Assembly (NCBI RefSeq): GCF_022539315.1
Contig: NC_066313.1
Coordinates: forward strand, 9,427,764 to 9,491,763
Length of the DNA stretch: 64,000 bases
DNA from: Serinus canaria
Taxonomy: Eukaryota > Chordata > Aves > Passeriformes > Fringillidae
Reading direction: 5' to 3'
Shown here: positions 48,401-60,900 of the stretch, in pieces
Position numbering within the stretch: the first letter of the stretch is position 1
Layout of the letters: the number at the start of each line of letters is the position of its first letter
Made by a program: the position numbers and the translations under genes
Notes under the pieces: model-generated
The model's input: only the letters and a program-made list of their open reading frames with translations
Told to the model about the DNA's origin: nothing
Databases searched by the model: none

Positions 48401-48432
48401 TTTAGATAAATAGATAAATAAGTAGCTAAATA
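48401..48432. repeat. Short degenerate GATA/AAATA repeat
   Basis: TTTAGATAAATAGATAAATA followed by AGTAGCTAAATAG; a small 8-base-period repeat with GATA cores. Confidence 0.7.
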
Positions 48433-48469
48433 GAAGAAAAGACAGGCAGATGATTTCGATAGGCAGACA

Positions 48470-49560
48470 AAGATTGCTGCAGAGGGAATCCTTTCCACTT
48501 TGTAGCACCGTCATTTAGTCTGATCTTGACTTGACAGGATGGGTGTTACATTATGGTTCCAAATTCACCCCGCTTTTGGGCCTTTTTTTTTTTTTCCTTG
48601 CCAAACAACAAGGGAAAAAAAATTGCAAAAAGAGACAGAAGAATTTCTCCTAACGGCATTTGACTCAGTAATAGATATGATAACACAAGGCGATGTCAAA
48701 GGAAACCATCGCATTCCGATACAAAGGGCCGCAAGTGCCTGGAGGGATCTGCCCACATGTCTGCAGCTTCCCTATCAGTGCCCTAGAGCAATCCAAGCTA
48801 GCTGCCAGCAAAGGCTCTGACTATATTTGATTAGTTTCAGGCCTTCATTTTTAGCGAGTCATCACCCTCTTAACAGCAGATGATGCCCTCTAGTTGGAAT
48901 CAATGTGAGTGACCGGCTCACAATAGGCCGGATTAATGATGAAAAATGTGTAGTCAGCCTGGAGGGCTTTGGACATTCATCACCCACCGGGTCTGCCGAG
49001 GGGTGGGCTGCCCCCAGCTCATCAGGACGACACCCACGCTGCCTTGGAGCAGGCGCTGGGATGCTGCTTAATGAGCCCAGGGTGCAGTGCCAGGGCTCAG
49101 GCATTTCCATCCTGCAGCCTGAGCTGCCCTCCCTTCCTAGCACCCATCTCGCAGGCAGAGATCGGCAACTACACTGAATCTTTCCAAATTCAACGTCAAG
49201 TCGCACTGGAAAGAGAAGAGTTTCTTATTCAGAGAGAAAATCCCAGGCAAACTGCGCTGCAAATTTTCTCTTTGCTAATCCATCCAAGGGAAGCAACTTT
49301 TTGACAGGCGAGTGAAGGCTCATTACAATTTCATCAACATAATGAAAGGTGGGCAAGTAGATTTTGTGCCTGGCTCATAAATATTCATGTAGGTTTTACA
49401 TACCAGAGGAGCAGTATCTCATTAAAGCAGCGGAACCTGCATCATACATTATAAACATCTTCCTCTAAACTTCCGCTGTCATGAACGGCTGCCTACAATA
49501 GGCAGTGGCATAACTCACATTAAAATACAGATGCACCAGCCACTGTGTGAATACTCCCTC
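48470..49560. promoter_or_regulatory. Strongest candidate for a deeply conserved enhancer block
   Basis: About 1.1 kb of unique sequence with no transposon, little simple repeat (one T13 at about 48586) and unusual retention of CpGs. Cores include TCTGATCTTGACTTGACAGG (48519 area), GGATTAATGATGAAAAATG (48930 area), TTTTTGACAGGCGAGTG (49299 area; TGACAG is the TALE/MEIS core) and CATAAATATTCATG (49376 area). It contains two clean inverted repeats, CCGGC/GCCGG at 48913-48931 and CTGCCTA-CAA-TAGGCAG at 49489-49505. Open frames on both strands at 48862-49304 mirror the GC-richer middle and match no family. Confidence 0.45.
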
Positions 49561-49790
49561 AAAAGTTATCCTTCCAATTGTCAGGAAAAAGGCGATGAGA
49601 TTTGTGAACGTGGTAAACAGAAACTAAAGGGGTGTTAGCAAAATACTCATTTACATAAACAGCAGCACAGGGGAAATGAAGCACTGCCAAAGTATATACA
49701 TCAGAAGCCTCTACTAGAGACCCAATTCTGAGCAATAACCATATGATGATTAAAAAAAAAAAAATCATAGACCTGAAATTAAGCATGGAG
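49561..49790. promoter_or_regulatory. Right flank of the enhancer-like block
   Basis: Continues unique sequence with AAGGCGATGAGATTTGTGAAC and TGTTAGCAAAATACTCATTT (near 49590-49650), grading into ordinary AT-rich DNA with an A12 run at about 49752. Confidence 0.25.
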
Positions 49791-52140
49791 TGGATGAGAG
49801 ATGTTCTACTATGTATAAAACCACTTAATCATGTGGTTAAATGCTTTTCTGTTGAGGACTGATACCTCTCTATCCATTCTGTATCGATCTATTTTCACAA
49901 TCTTCAAAGAATGTCCTGTCAAGAAAAAAGAATTTACAAAATGGACTTGTTAGCACATCTAGCAAGCTTGCTCAAGGCTTATCTCATTTTTACAAGGAAA
50001 TAACAGCTTTGGTCTTCATTAAGAAACTGTAAATGCAACCACACTTTTTTTTTTTTTTTAATTGTAACTTTAAGGAATCATAACAACCTTGGAAAAACAA
50101 AGCAATGTTTCCATATGAAGAATTTACCATCAATTCAAACAGTTTTAAGTGCTTGACAAGAAAACACATTATTATCTCAATTGACTTTTTCATTTTAAAA
50201 AAAAAGTATATTTAAAAGTTATACTGAAGTCCATTAAATAGGAAATCTCTGTCATCTTGCTTTCCATGGCAATTAGATCTGATGAAAAGCTTTGGTTTGG
50301 CAAATGTCCTAAAAGGCCCTACAAAAACAGTTATTATGTTTTTGTACATTTCAAGAAGATCTCTTCATATTTGATGCAGTTATTTGCTTTGCCATGCTAC
50401 CAGAGATATAGAAAATTCCTAAATCATAAATTAAGGTCCAAACTGCAGTCCAAAAAAATACTTAGAAGATTAGTAACACTATTAAATTACAAAAGAGCTT
50501 GTTCAACCTAACAGGACCAAAATCTTGAATAGCTACCTTAAACCTCCTCTACTATTCTCAGCAGCCCTTCTCCTGACAGCCACTCCCAATGCAAAAACAA
50601 AGGAGGCATGCCCAATCTTTTGGTTCTAAGGGCAGCCTCACCTCATGCCAAACAAGGATCAGACCTGGGATCAGAGTGGGCTCTCACAGGCCTCCCCTCC
50701 CAGGACAGCCACACATCAATGGGCAAATGCAAGAAGGGACTTGTGTGATCCCACCCCACCACAGAAAACACACACGGAGTGAAAACACTCTGGTAGGTTC
50801 AAAGCAGTGGAATATCATTCCATACAAAGTGATCCATCATCTCCCACCCAGCAGCCCTGATAAATACTCCTTTTTGTTTAGCTCACTGCACACTTTAAAA
50901 TGAAGAGTAATCATCTTCAAAATTAGCACAGCCATTAACTTTGCATGTAACATATAATACTTTAAAATTAGTATTTCATAAAAAAGGGAAACAAATTTGC
51001 TGCAAAATTAAATCAATTACCTAAAATCTTCTTTCCTCTGTTCGTTATTCATTTCATACTAAAGAAGCTGTCCTCAGATAAGCCTTACAAAATACATTTT
51101 GTTAAGTTTGGTACATTTATGTAAAGTGGGAAAATTCCCAAACCTTTCATTCAACTCTTTGCTTGGGGCATAAGCACCATCTCCATTTAAGCAAAGATCT
51201 TAGTCATGTCCACAGCTGTGCTTTGAATCATCAGGTCATCCTATTTCAAAGGGGAAAATGTAATTTTACTGTCTTTGTTTAGCACATTTTACCAGCTACT
51301 TTTGTTGGTATCACACTGGAAGAAATGGAAAGATCCACTGGAAGTCTAATTAACAGGAACAAGGATTCTTAAAAGACATTTTGCTTGGTTGTTTTCTTTA
51401 TGATTGTTAGCCACAAAAGGTAATGGTCATTTTCTGGATCTCCTTAGGGTCACCTGAGTATGCAAAATGGTGAGAGAAACAGATAAATGTCCTATGTTTC
51501 CATAACTGGGCTTTATAAATTTTCTTTATTCCCTGTGCCATTTGCTTTGGTCCACATTTTCTTATTTTTCTTTGCCATGAAGTTACTCTGTATTCACACC
51601 TATCAAATATTAAAACCCACAAAGCACTGATAATCCTTGATTTTACTGAGAATGAACTCATGATGGGGAGATGGCAGTGGTGGGGTTGTGGATTAGCCTT
51701 TTATCTCTGGAGGCCAATGTTCCTGCGTGTCTGAGGTCATGAGCTAACAGATTTGTGATCTCACCTTAATCCCCAGTGGACATTTAGCAGCACCATGAAC
51801 CAACTCTACAATTAGTGATTTCTGCTCAAGTTGAGACCCAGGACTGAAACATGGTGGTTTACAAGTCAGGGTAAAGGTTCATGAGACATTCTGCATTCCT
51901 TCATAGAAACTTGCTATGTTTGTTAAATACACACATAAGGAAAAAGGAACTAATAAGCTTTCTCAAAAAACACCTTTTCCCAAGGTATGAAATTAAATTC
52001 TAACTCTATTTCTTTATCCATAAATCCACATAGTAAAGTTGCATTCGAAAGCCTCTCATTTTCTTGATTTCATTCTTTTTTTTTTTCCCAAGGACTATTG
52101 GATGAAATTTTCATTGATAGCATCATTGATCAGCCTCCAG

Positions 52141-52227
52141 TGGGGTTTTTTTGGTTTTGTGGTTTTGTTGTGGTTTTTTTTGTTGGTTTTTTTGGGTTTT
52201 TTTGTTTGTTTTTTTGGGGTTTTTTTA
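52141..52227. repeat. T/G-rich low-complexity tract
   Basis: Runs of T3-8 punctuated by GG, GGG and GGGG (GGTTTTGTGGTTTTGTTGTGG and similar). The reverse complement has the same AAACC/AAACCC texture as 1350-1447. The open frames across it on both strands are compositional. Confidence 0.95.
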
Positions 52228-53380
52228 AAGAAAAATAATGGATTGTTTTAAGTAGCAAGTGCCATGCCCAATGCTGAAGACAGGGCAATTGCAGATAAAA
52301 AGTACAATTTAGCTTTATGGCAAAGTACAAAGGGTCTGATCAAAAACTGCCTTTTGATTTTGGCTATTACAATTTCTTCTAAGTTTGTTCCACTGTAAAG
52401 CTGATTCTCAGCAAATGAATACCTTTGTCAGCACTCTTATTCCCTGGTCAAATGGAAACAAGTGTGGATTGATGGTTATTTTTCTTTTCAGTAAAACTCC
52501 AAAGTATATTAGGGGTTAGCAGCACTAGGTAACAAGCATCCTTAATTAACATTACTACAAGAAAAAAACTGCTAGGTCTTGAAGCTAAAATGAAAAAATC
52601 AAGGCTTTGGATGAAGGAACACTGGGGAAGAGACCTGAGAAAGCATAAACCTGGCAGTCCATTTGTGAAAAGAAACTACACAAGACCTCCTAACAGTCCA
52701 ACAGAGGCCCTGCCTGGGACACAACCAGGCTCAGGCAACTAAAAGATTCAGGATGTCCAGGACAGGCAAAACCTGGACACATAAGTCAGTTCTGTTAAGA
52801 GACCTGAAAATGAGTTGTGGCCACAGAACTAGACAGGAGATGGTGAGAGAACAAAGGAGCAGTAAGGAAAAGCCTATGTTTTTTCCAGGATGAAAGGCAA
52901 TGCTTTCTGTGATACTAAAGAAAAAAAAAATTATCTGGTTTAGCACACAAAACTCTGAATCCAGATGTGTCCCATACTATTGCTTTCGTTCTTTCTTTTC
53001 CCTGTTTTGGTTTTTTATTTATCTCCTTCATACATATTCTAATTATCCAGGCTACAATGTTATGAACAGTGTTACGTTGACATGTACAAAAAAGGACACT
53101 GTGCTTCCTAGAAAGGAATTCTGAAGGTTACCTAAAGCTGTAACTCTGCACCTCACCTACACTTGTTCCAAGCAACTCACACCTACCAAGGAGGTAAGGG
53201 ATAAGCACCATGGTTAGACAGTTCTCTACAAAATACCTCCTTGGCTTCCAAATTGAAATGGAATCTTTAATCAGAGCTTCATTTTACTTCTTTACTGCCC
53301 TTCACAAAGGGAGGGAAACATTCCTATAATTAACCTTACCCCCAGAGCAGGAAAGGAAGAGCTGTTTCACAATAAGAGTT

Positions 53381-53421
53381 TGGTTTGTTTTTCTTTCTTT
53401 TCTTTTTTTTTTTTTTTTTTT
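53381..53421. repeat. T-rich tract ending in T19
   Basis: GGTTTGTTTTTCTTTCTTTTC followed by 19 T. Simple repeat. Confidence 0.95.
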
Positions 53422-54810
53422 GACATCAATATATTAGAGGAATGAAAGATTACTGTTTTTACAGTACTGACCATCCAGCTCTAGGCAGGAGGTAGGCAGG
53501 ACCACCTTACTACTTTCAGATACTTCTCAGGAGGATGAGACTACTTTCCTTCTCCAGGAAAGGAAAGGTGGTAAAATAAAATCATTTGCTTGGTGTCAGT
53601 GGTCTGTTGCCCTTCTCTTTATTTATTCTACTGCACAGTGTCTATATAACTGCTAGGAAAGGACAAAAGCAGGAGTTGTCCAGCAATCATCTTTGTCTCC
53701 CTTCCCCATGATGCCTTCCCTGGTAGGTTTCAGGCAGGGCAGAGACCAAAGGCACATCTGGCAATAACACTCTTCCTTTCTATTGAGAATTGTACCCTGT
53801 GAGGATGGGCTTGTGTGCTACAGCTAACGTGGCAGTGTATCCCTGCTGCACTCTGAGCAGAAATTATGACAGTCTGTCTGAGAAGTAGATAAAATTCTCT
53901 CCCTCCCACTCCCCAGATGAATTGTGAGATAAAAGCTTCAAGAAAAAAAAGAGGCTAGTAGGTCACGTTTTGTGTACTCTGCTTTCAGAATGATTATCCT
54001 TGTCTTAGGAAATTTCTGGTTGAATAAGCTACAAATCACAGCTCTTTAAGGGAACATTGTATGGCTGGGTAGCCACGCTCCTTAACGTGTTACTTCACCT
54101 GCTGCAAATGAAACATAAAGTAGCTTTCAAAGCTGCACTATGACATACATCTTCAGTTTCTAGGATGCTTTGTTCCATTTCAAGTTCATCATAAAAGTGT
54201 GTTTGTGTTCAATCACTAACCCTTTGCATTTATACCACTACTCTAGAGAAGTGTAAAGTGTTTTCTATAATGTAAACAGATGACAACAGCTTGGACCTCA
54301 TTTATGCAAGTTTTGTATTACACGGTCTGATTTAGTTACAAAACTATAAGGAAAAGATTGTGAGTAACAGTTGGTGAAATTGGTTGAACCATTTATAACT
54401 TCAATTCCATATTGTTATATTCAAAACACACAAAGTCACCAGTGCTTGAAAACACATTGTACTTGAAAAACTCAAATTATTAATTTTATTTTACTATAAA
54501 CAAGTAAGTAAATCAAAAAATGGAGAAGCAAAACTCTGAAAAATTCACACTGTACAGCAGAAGTTTGCATTTTCTTATGACAGTTACTGGCTTTCTAAAA
54601 CAATTTGCACATCCAGGAAGAAATAATAGTGACAAGCAGCCCTGAAGGCTTGTAGTGAGAGAAGAAAACAGCCTGTGAGGAACCTTTTTCAATGTATAAG
54701 GTCACTTGCTAATCTAATAGCAAAGATCATGGAATTACTTGCAGCAACAGTAATACCAGTACCTCTTTTTGCTGTTGGTCTAGGGGATCTAGAAAAATAA
54801 TAGTTTTTAT

Positions 54811-54834
54811 GAGAGAGAGAGAGAGAGAGAGAGA
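54811..54834. repeat. GA dinucleotide microsatellite (12 units)
   Basis: A perfect (GA)12 run, followed by the imperfect AAGAGC. Confidence 0.98.
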
Positions 54835-57769
54835 AAGAGCAAGTGCCTACAGCTAAGGTAGATATTTAAAGACATGAAAACTAGAAAATGCACAGCCCAA
54901 AGCCTGAAATACAGACACATTTCCCTTTTCACAGCTCCTCAAAAAAACTAATAACATGAATTATGAGGGAAGAGTTTTTAATTTTTTTAAAAATACACTG
55001 TTGATAACATCCATTATGTGAAAAGCCCTTTTGCAATAGGACCCTGTGTCTGCCAGGGCTTTGAAGAAGCACTGCCTTCTTGTCATGATTTTTTTCTCAC
55101 AGAAAGCTCCCTGAAAATACCAAGAGGGCTTACAAAACCCAAGCCCAATTTTCATTTGGTTTGTTACCAGAACAAGAAATTTTTAAAACCCAGCAAAACC
55201 TGGTTGACTAAAAGAGCAAGCTAGACATAAAGTGAGTTTTCAAACAATTGAAACCTCCTATTAACTGTGTCTCCAAGAGCAAGTCATTTTCTTCAAACTT
55301 GCTTTATGTTGCCATGAACAGCCAGGACAAAGCAAACAGGGAATCTTCTGCCACACCACTCCCTCACCAGCTATTAAAACTCATCATCATACCTGTCACA
55401 GCTTTGCTCAGAAGGGTTTTCATTTTACCCCAAGGGCCCTCCCAGAGGTGTGAGAGCAGCAGGTCCTGGCAACACAGCTGAGAGCCCAAAGAGGGTGGCA
55501 GTGCAGGCAGGAGAGGAGTCCCAACAGCTGCTGCCAGCTGCACCATTTTCAGTCTGTTGCCTCTACCTGCACAACTTCAGCACTTCCTTTATTTTTCAGG
55601 AAAAATAAAGCTAAGGGCACTTGTGGCTAAGTTGTCCTTTAAGAGGGCAAGTTTCCTGCATCATCACCAAAGGAGAAAGTTTTATATCACTGCAGGTGAC
55701 ACAATAGTAGGTCAGCAACAACTAAATATGAAATCCAAACTCCACGGGCAAGAAATCCTACATAGTTCACACGGAACAAGGTTTTGCCTAGAGACAAAAA
55801 TGAGTTAAAGTACTACAACTACCATTATAAAAAATAAACACTATTAACTTTTTATAGTCAAAGATAAAACCAGCCAGCAACATGCAGAGAGGGCAGAGCA
55901 AGAAGTGTCTGGTACTGCTACCTAATCTGACTTCTTGAATACCCAGAGAGATGGACTGTATCTTCTTTTTCTTCTCTTCACTGAAGTACCCAAAGGTATG
56001 ATAAATAAGCTTACTTAAGAGTTGAAAAGCTCCTGTGGACACACTTAAATCACTCTGAACAAAGTTTATTTGTACTTGACAGAAGTATTTACATAGAAAT
56101 TAATCTAAATCTACACAGCAGAACTGAACCTCAGAGGATCCACACTGAGATGCACCAGTTTATACTAAAATCACTGAGAAATTTTGTGGGTAAACAAAGT
56201 AATTGTTTACAACACAAGAATTTGTGAGAAAAGAACTAAAGTGGTCTAAAACCTAAGGCACAAAGCATGATTTTAAACCTTTGCAAATTTTACCAAACTC
56301 TTGTATTTTAAATATACTATTATCATTATTTTGGCCACATTTAAGTAACTGAAAATCCACAATATCATTGTTCTTTGACATTAAAACAAATTCTTTTTTA
56401 ATATTTTTAATTCTACAAACCTCTTCTTCAATGAGGAATTACAGATTCCTATATGAATTAAGTCTGCAGCAACATACTACTATGGCACAGCAGCCCTTTT
56501 CTTCCCAGGTAAAGCAAATCAATGTTACAATTTCATCTTCATCATATTTGGGCATGTTCACACATAGGCTCGATTCAGAACACATTCTGTAATTCCATCA
56601 TGTCATTTTGCATAAAAAAGAAAATTACATCACACGTTACTGATCAGGGGAGGTCAGAATTATATCTCAAATATCAGTGACTCTACCTGTTGATTATTAA
56701 TCCCATAATTGAACTCAGAAGGGGAAGAAAAATTTGGTACAGTTTTGATCATTAATCTTCAGCTGAATTTTGATCTTCTTGATAAATTATAAAAGACTAC
56801 AGTTATAATCCAGTTTCAATTTTAGTCCTTTTTATACTCATTACAGCTAGAAACTATTGCCATGCCAGAGGCTTTGCTCTTGGAACTATGAACTGAGTTG
56901 TTAATTGAAGTAAACACTATTAACATTGTAAATACAAAGTCACTCTCCTCTGCAGGCTCACCTAAAAACCACTAGAGTCTGCAGTTTAGGAACTTCGACT
57001 GCACTTTTTCCAGGTGAACTACCTAGCTGATAATCTTAGTACAAAATGCAGAAAATGGTCAAAGTCTTTATTTGTAGGTTATATTCTCACAGATATTTTT
57101 AACTGTTTATGTGCTCCTAACTTGGTACTCATGAGACACTACCTTAGTGCACTGTAAACAAAACAAATCATTATACAAACCTCTTTAATAAAGCAGTGCC
57201 CTGGAGGAATCAAGAATGAAATAACTCTTAGAAACACTGTACAATTGCAGAGTCCCAGTCTTATGATTTAGTACTGCAACCAACATTATGAACATCTCTG
57301 TTAGCATTTTTATACTCTTTCACATGAAAATTCCCATAATAGCAAAGATGATGATGACAACAAGGGTCATTTTTCCCCTTCTGTATCAAAAGGCTGACAC
57401 AGAGTTGTGTCATTGAACAAAATGCAACATCTCAGTATTTACTGACGAAAATATTTCAAGTTAATACACTATGAGATCTGATGGATAGTAAAACAATTAT
57501 GCCATCTGGTATGAATAATGCAAACTCATCACCAAAAATTATATAGGGGGTATATAGGAAAAGAAGAGGCTATCTTCAGTGAACATGCTGCTTCCACACT
57601 TCACTGGATCTAGAGTGATCATTGATGGTTGCTTTTTGGGTTTTTTTTTTTTTTAGCCCTTTCAGGAAATTAAAATCCTTATGCTTTCCAAGCACTGAAA
57701 GCAAGCTAAATTACTTGCTGATTTTAGATTTTGCAAAGCTGGCTGATGTAAGATGTGCAGGAAGTTGAA

Positions 57770-57930
57770 AATACACACTTGACAATTAATGCCATTGTCT
57801 CTTGAGAGGCAGGTGTGTTGTCCAGTGATATGGATGCCTCTAGAGTAATTATTCCTTACACCTTAATGAACAGGATGGTAATTATCTACAGGCATTCTGG
57901 GCAGAGAATCAGACAGATTTAATACAGTTC
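57770..57930. promoter_or_regulatory. Candidate enhancer-like patch
   Basis: Unique sequence with TTGACAATTAATGCCATTGTC (core near 57779), CTAGAGTAATTATTCC (near 57840) and GATGGTAATTATCTAC (near 57874). The CAATTAATGCCATTG word has ACAAT...ATTGT half-sites (SOX-type) around a homeodomain core. Function is inferred. Confidence 0.3.
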
Positions 57931-60900
57931 ACTATCACAAGTCTGCAAAAAAGTAGCCTTCTAGAACAGCAGTTACCCTTAGATCAGAAGCTAAGCCACA
58001 GTCAAAAAAGGATTAAGAAAAAGTTTGCAGGATCTGTGCTAGAGATTGCACAGCCAATCATGGTTACTAGTTTTCAATGTTTGTTCTATATAAATCAGAA
58101 GTTTTAGCAAGGTTTCTTGCAGAATTACTTGCTGAAGCTAACTAATCCTACTGGTCTTTATTCACATAGCACCAAGAAAATCCACCAGATAAAAGAGAAA
58201 ACCACCTCTCTGACAGTTTCAGAGGTACTGCTTTACACGGTAGAGAGGAAAGTGAGGAAGGTGTGAAGGCTGTACTTTTGGCACCGCTGCCAGCCCACCC
58301 CAGCCTGCATGCTGCTGGCTTCACAACCCAAGAGTCACAAACACAGATGTGCATCCTTCCCCCAAAAAACAGCACAGCTGCACCCAGCCCAGCATCACTT
58401 GAGTTCTTTCCACAGCTGTGGTTTTCCTCATAGCCATTGTCTCTGGAGGTCTGACAAGGTTTTCCACAGGAAAGCCCACTGCACAGCCACTGCTCTGGGG
58501 CTGGTTCTGTTCAGCTCCTGCCTCCAGAGCCCTTCTGCCCCGGGCTTTGATCTCAGATCCCACAGTTTTGAGCAAGGCCATGTTTGCATGGGAGTCCTCC
58601 AAGGAAAACACAGGTGCACCAGGAAGCAGTTTCATGCTTCAGAGCTGACACTATTCCCTCTCAGGGACAGATTAAAAGCAGGGGATTTCTTTCTCCCATG
58701 AATTTCAGTAAAGCCTGAACCAGAGCCAATGTAGTGTTCACTCTGCACCTTAGGGCTGCAGTGAGAGAGCACTGCACTACTACAAGCCCTGGGGGTTTTG
58801 GTGAAGTCCTCTTGTTGTTGTAGGATCCAAATTCCAATTTATCTAACTTCCATCTGCCTTCCTAAGAAAGAATCTCCTATAGGTTCAATTTATTGAGTAC
58901 ACATATTTACTTCCTGTGTGATGTTGGTGCTAGTAAGAGTTATCTTTCACTCTGAAGACACACAACTTCATTGTGAAAGACAGGTGAAGTTTCTTCCAGG
59001 AAAAAAAAAGGCAGGACACTGACCAGAGCACAGCATGCTCTGTTGATACAGAAAATGTCAAAAACAGAATAAGGACACTAGGCTTAAAATGTGTATGACA
59101 AAAACCAAGCTTCGATCCACTTCAAGAAAAATATGAATGTTTCTTGCAGTACTTAAACAACTCCTCCTTCCTATAGGCCCTATCAAGATACATTTCAACA
59201 ACTGTGCATGTAATTAATGCTCAGACATTCAATTAAGTCTTTTTACGAGCATCAACCATCATAAAGGACACAAAATGATCCATGTGATAAAATGAAAAAT
59301 CCTACACCAGCAGAATGCGGCAAGCTGGAAGCAGAAGCTTCATCTAAACTGATGTTTCAGTCTGGGGCTTTTGAGCCTCGAGAAAATCCAACAGTCCATC
59401 ACACATCATTCATGCTGGCAGTGGCCTGAAAAGGTCAACAAAGACCAGTTGTCCCTGCCCACCCTTGGTGTCACTCTTGATGTTGCCAATCTTCTTAGAG
59501 CGTACTACAGCAAACATTCCCCTACTTTCCTCCCTAGACTGTGGAGGCTTCTGAATCCAGGTCTGTCTATTATTAACTCATGAGAAATCCCAGCCTGGGT
59601 GAGATCCCCACCCCCCTGTGCTGTGCCACATCTCTTCACAAACCCTCTCCTCAGACATTTATTGCCTAGAAGCCTGCCTCTCAATTCTGTGCCATACTAC
59701 ATGCACTGGGCAGAGATTTCCATGGAGACCACCTCAGCTGCTTTCAGGACTTCATTCCAGGGCCTGCCTGTTTACAGAGGATGATCACAGCACAACAAAG
59801 TTTCCTGTATACCAGATAAAATCTGGAGAGACACTCTGTTTTGACTCTCCCCTTAAATCTATTTTGATAAATTATTCAGTGCTCAAGTACTGTTCTGGCT
59901 TAATTAATTTAATTAAATCATTACACTGAACAGCTATAAGAGCCTGAATACATCTGCATGAGTTTAATATCCCCTACACTAGCTCGGGGATATTCTGTTC
60001 TGAGGAAAACATTGCCCTCCAGCAAAAGGAAGAACAGTATCACTTAATCTCAGCAGCAGCATGGTGGTGCTGCTTTAGTCCATGGCTCCTCTGGTGAATT
60101 GCTCTGCATTAGCCCTCTTTTAATTAGAGCCAACCATCAACAGAAATAAGCACATGCAACCCACTCACCCAGCTCCCAGGAATATTAGAGCAGATATCCA
60201 AACTGTGGTGAACCTCTACAGTAAATGGGAATTAAATGCACTTTCTTCCAGGAGTCCCACATCTGGGTGGGCTTTGTCAGGGACAGGTTGGACTTCATGC
60301 TCTCTTATGCAATGGACACAGAGATACAGGAAATTAAACCATACAATAATGTCCTTCTTTACACATCAGGGCATATTCCCACAACCAGATAACATAAAAC
60401 CAGTGTGGATTTCCTTCAATTGATGTTCTTTCTTTTTCCCAGAAAAAATTCCTTTTCCTCTGTCAGCATCTCCAGCATAGTTCAGGACTTTTGTTCTCAA
60501 GTTTCTGGGCTTCAAAATATATCCTTTGCAGCTTTCTACCTCTGATGAGTGTTCAAAAACCTAAAGAAACCTCCTACTTTAAACCCATGCCATTTTGCTC
60601 TTTGCATTCTGCCCTACTCTGCAGCTTCTGGGAGCCTCTCCTGGTTTACCCATGTCTTTGAATGTAACTCTGGAAACCCCCTATTAGTCACAATTAACAT
60701 AAAACATGAAAATGAGCACAATCCTCCCTGAAACATGACTGACTGTGTTAGAATGGTTCCAGCATGTACAAAAATGAAAGACCAAAGGCTTATGTGATAC
60801 ACAAACTTCCTTTTTTCAGATAAATCTAGAAAAAAAGTGTTACAAACTTCTGCCAATGGACTGGACAGAGTGTGACTGTTTTCCCATGCTGAAAGGACTG

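Larger units (their letters stand above)
49791..57769. other. Unique AT-rich non-coding sequence with simple repeats
   Basis: About 8 kb without a recognisable gene or transposon. Simple repeats at 50045-50059 (T15), 52141-52227, 53381-53421, 54811-54834 and 57641-57654 (T14). Short open frames (up to 104 codons at 50589-50903) lack family resemblance. The stretch 56640-56860 has many ATTA and TGATC words but nothing decisive. Confidence 0.55.

Noticed and set aside
58309..58701. 130-codon plus-strand frame opposed by a 104-codon minus-strand frame
   Set aside because: Both follow from the GC-richer patch with few stop codons. No family resemblance on either strand.
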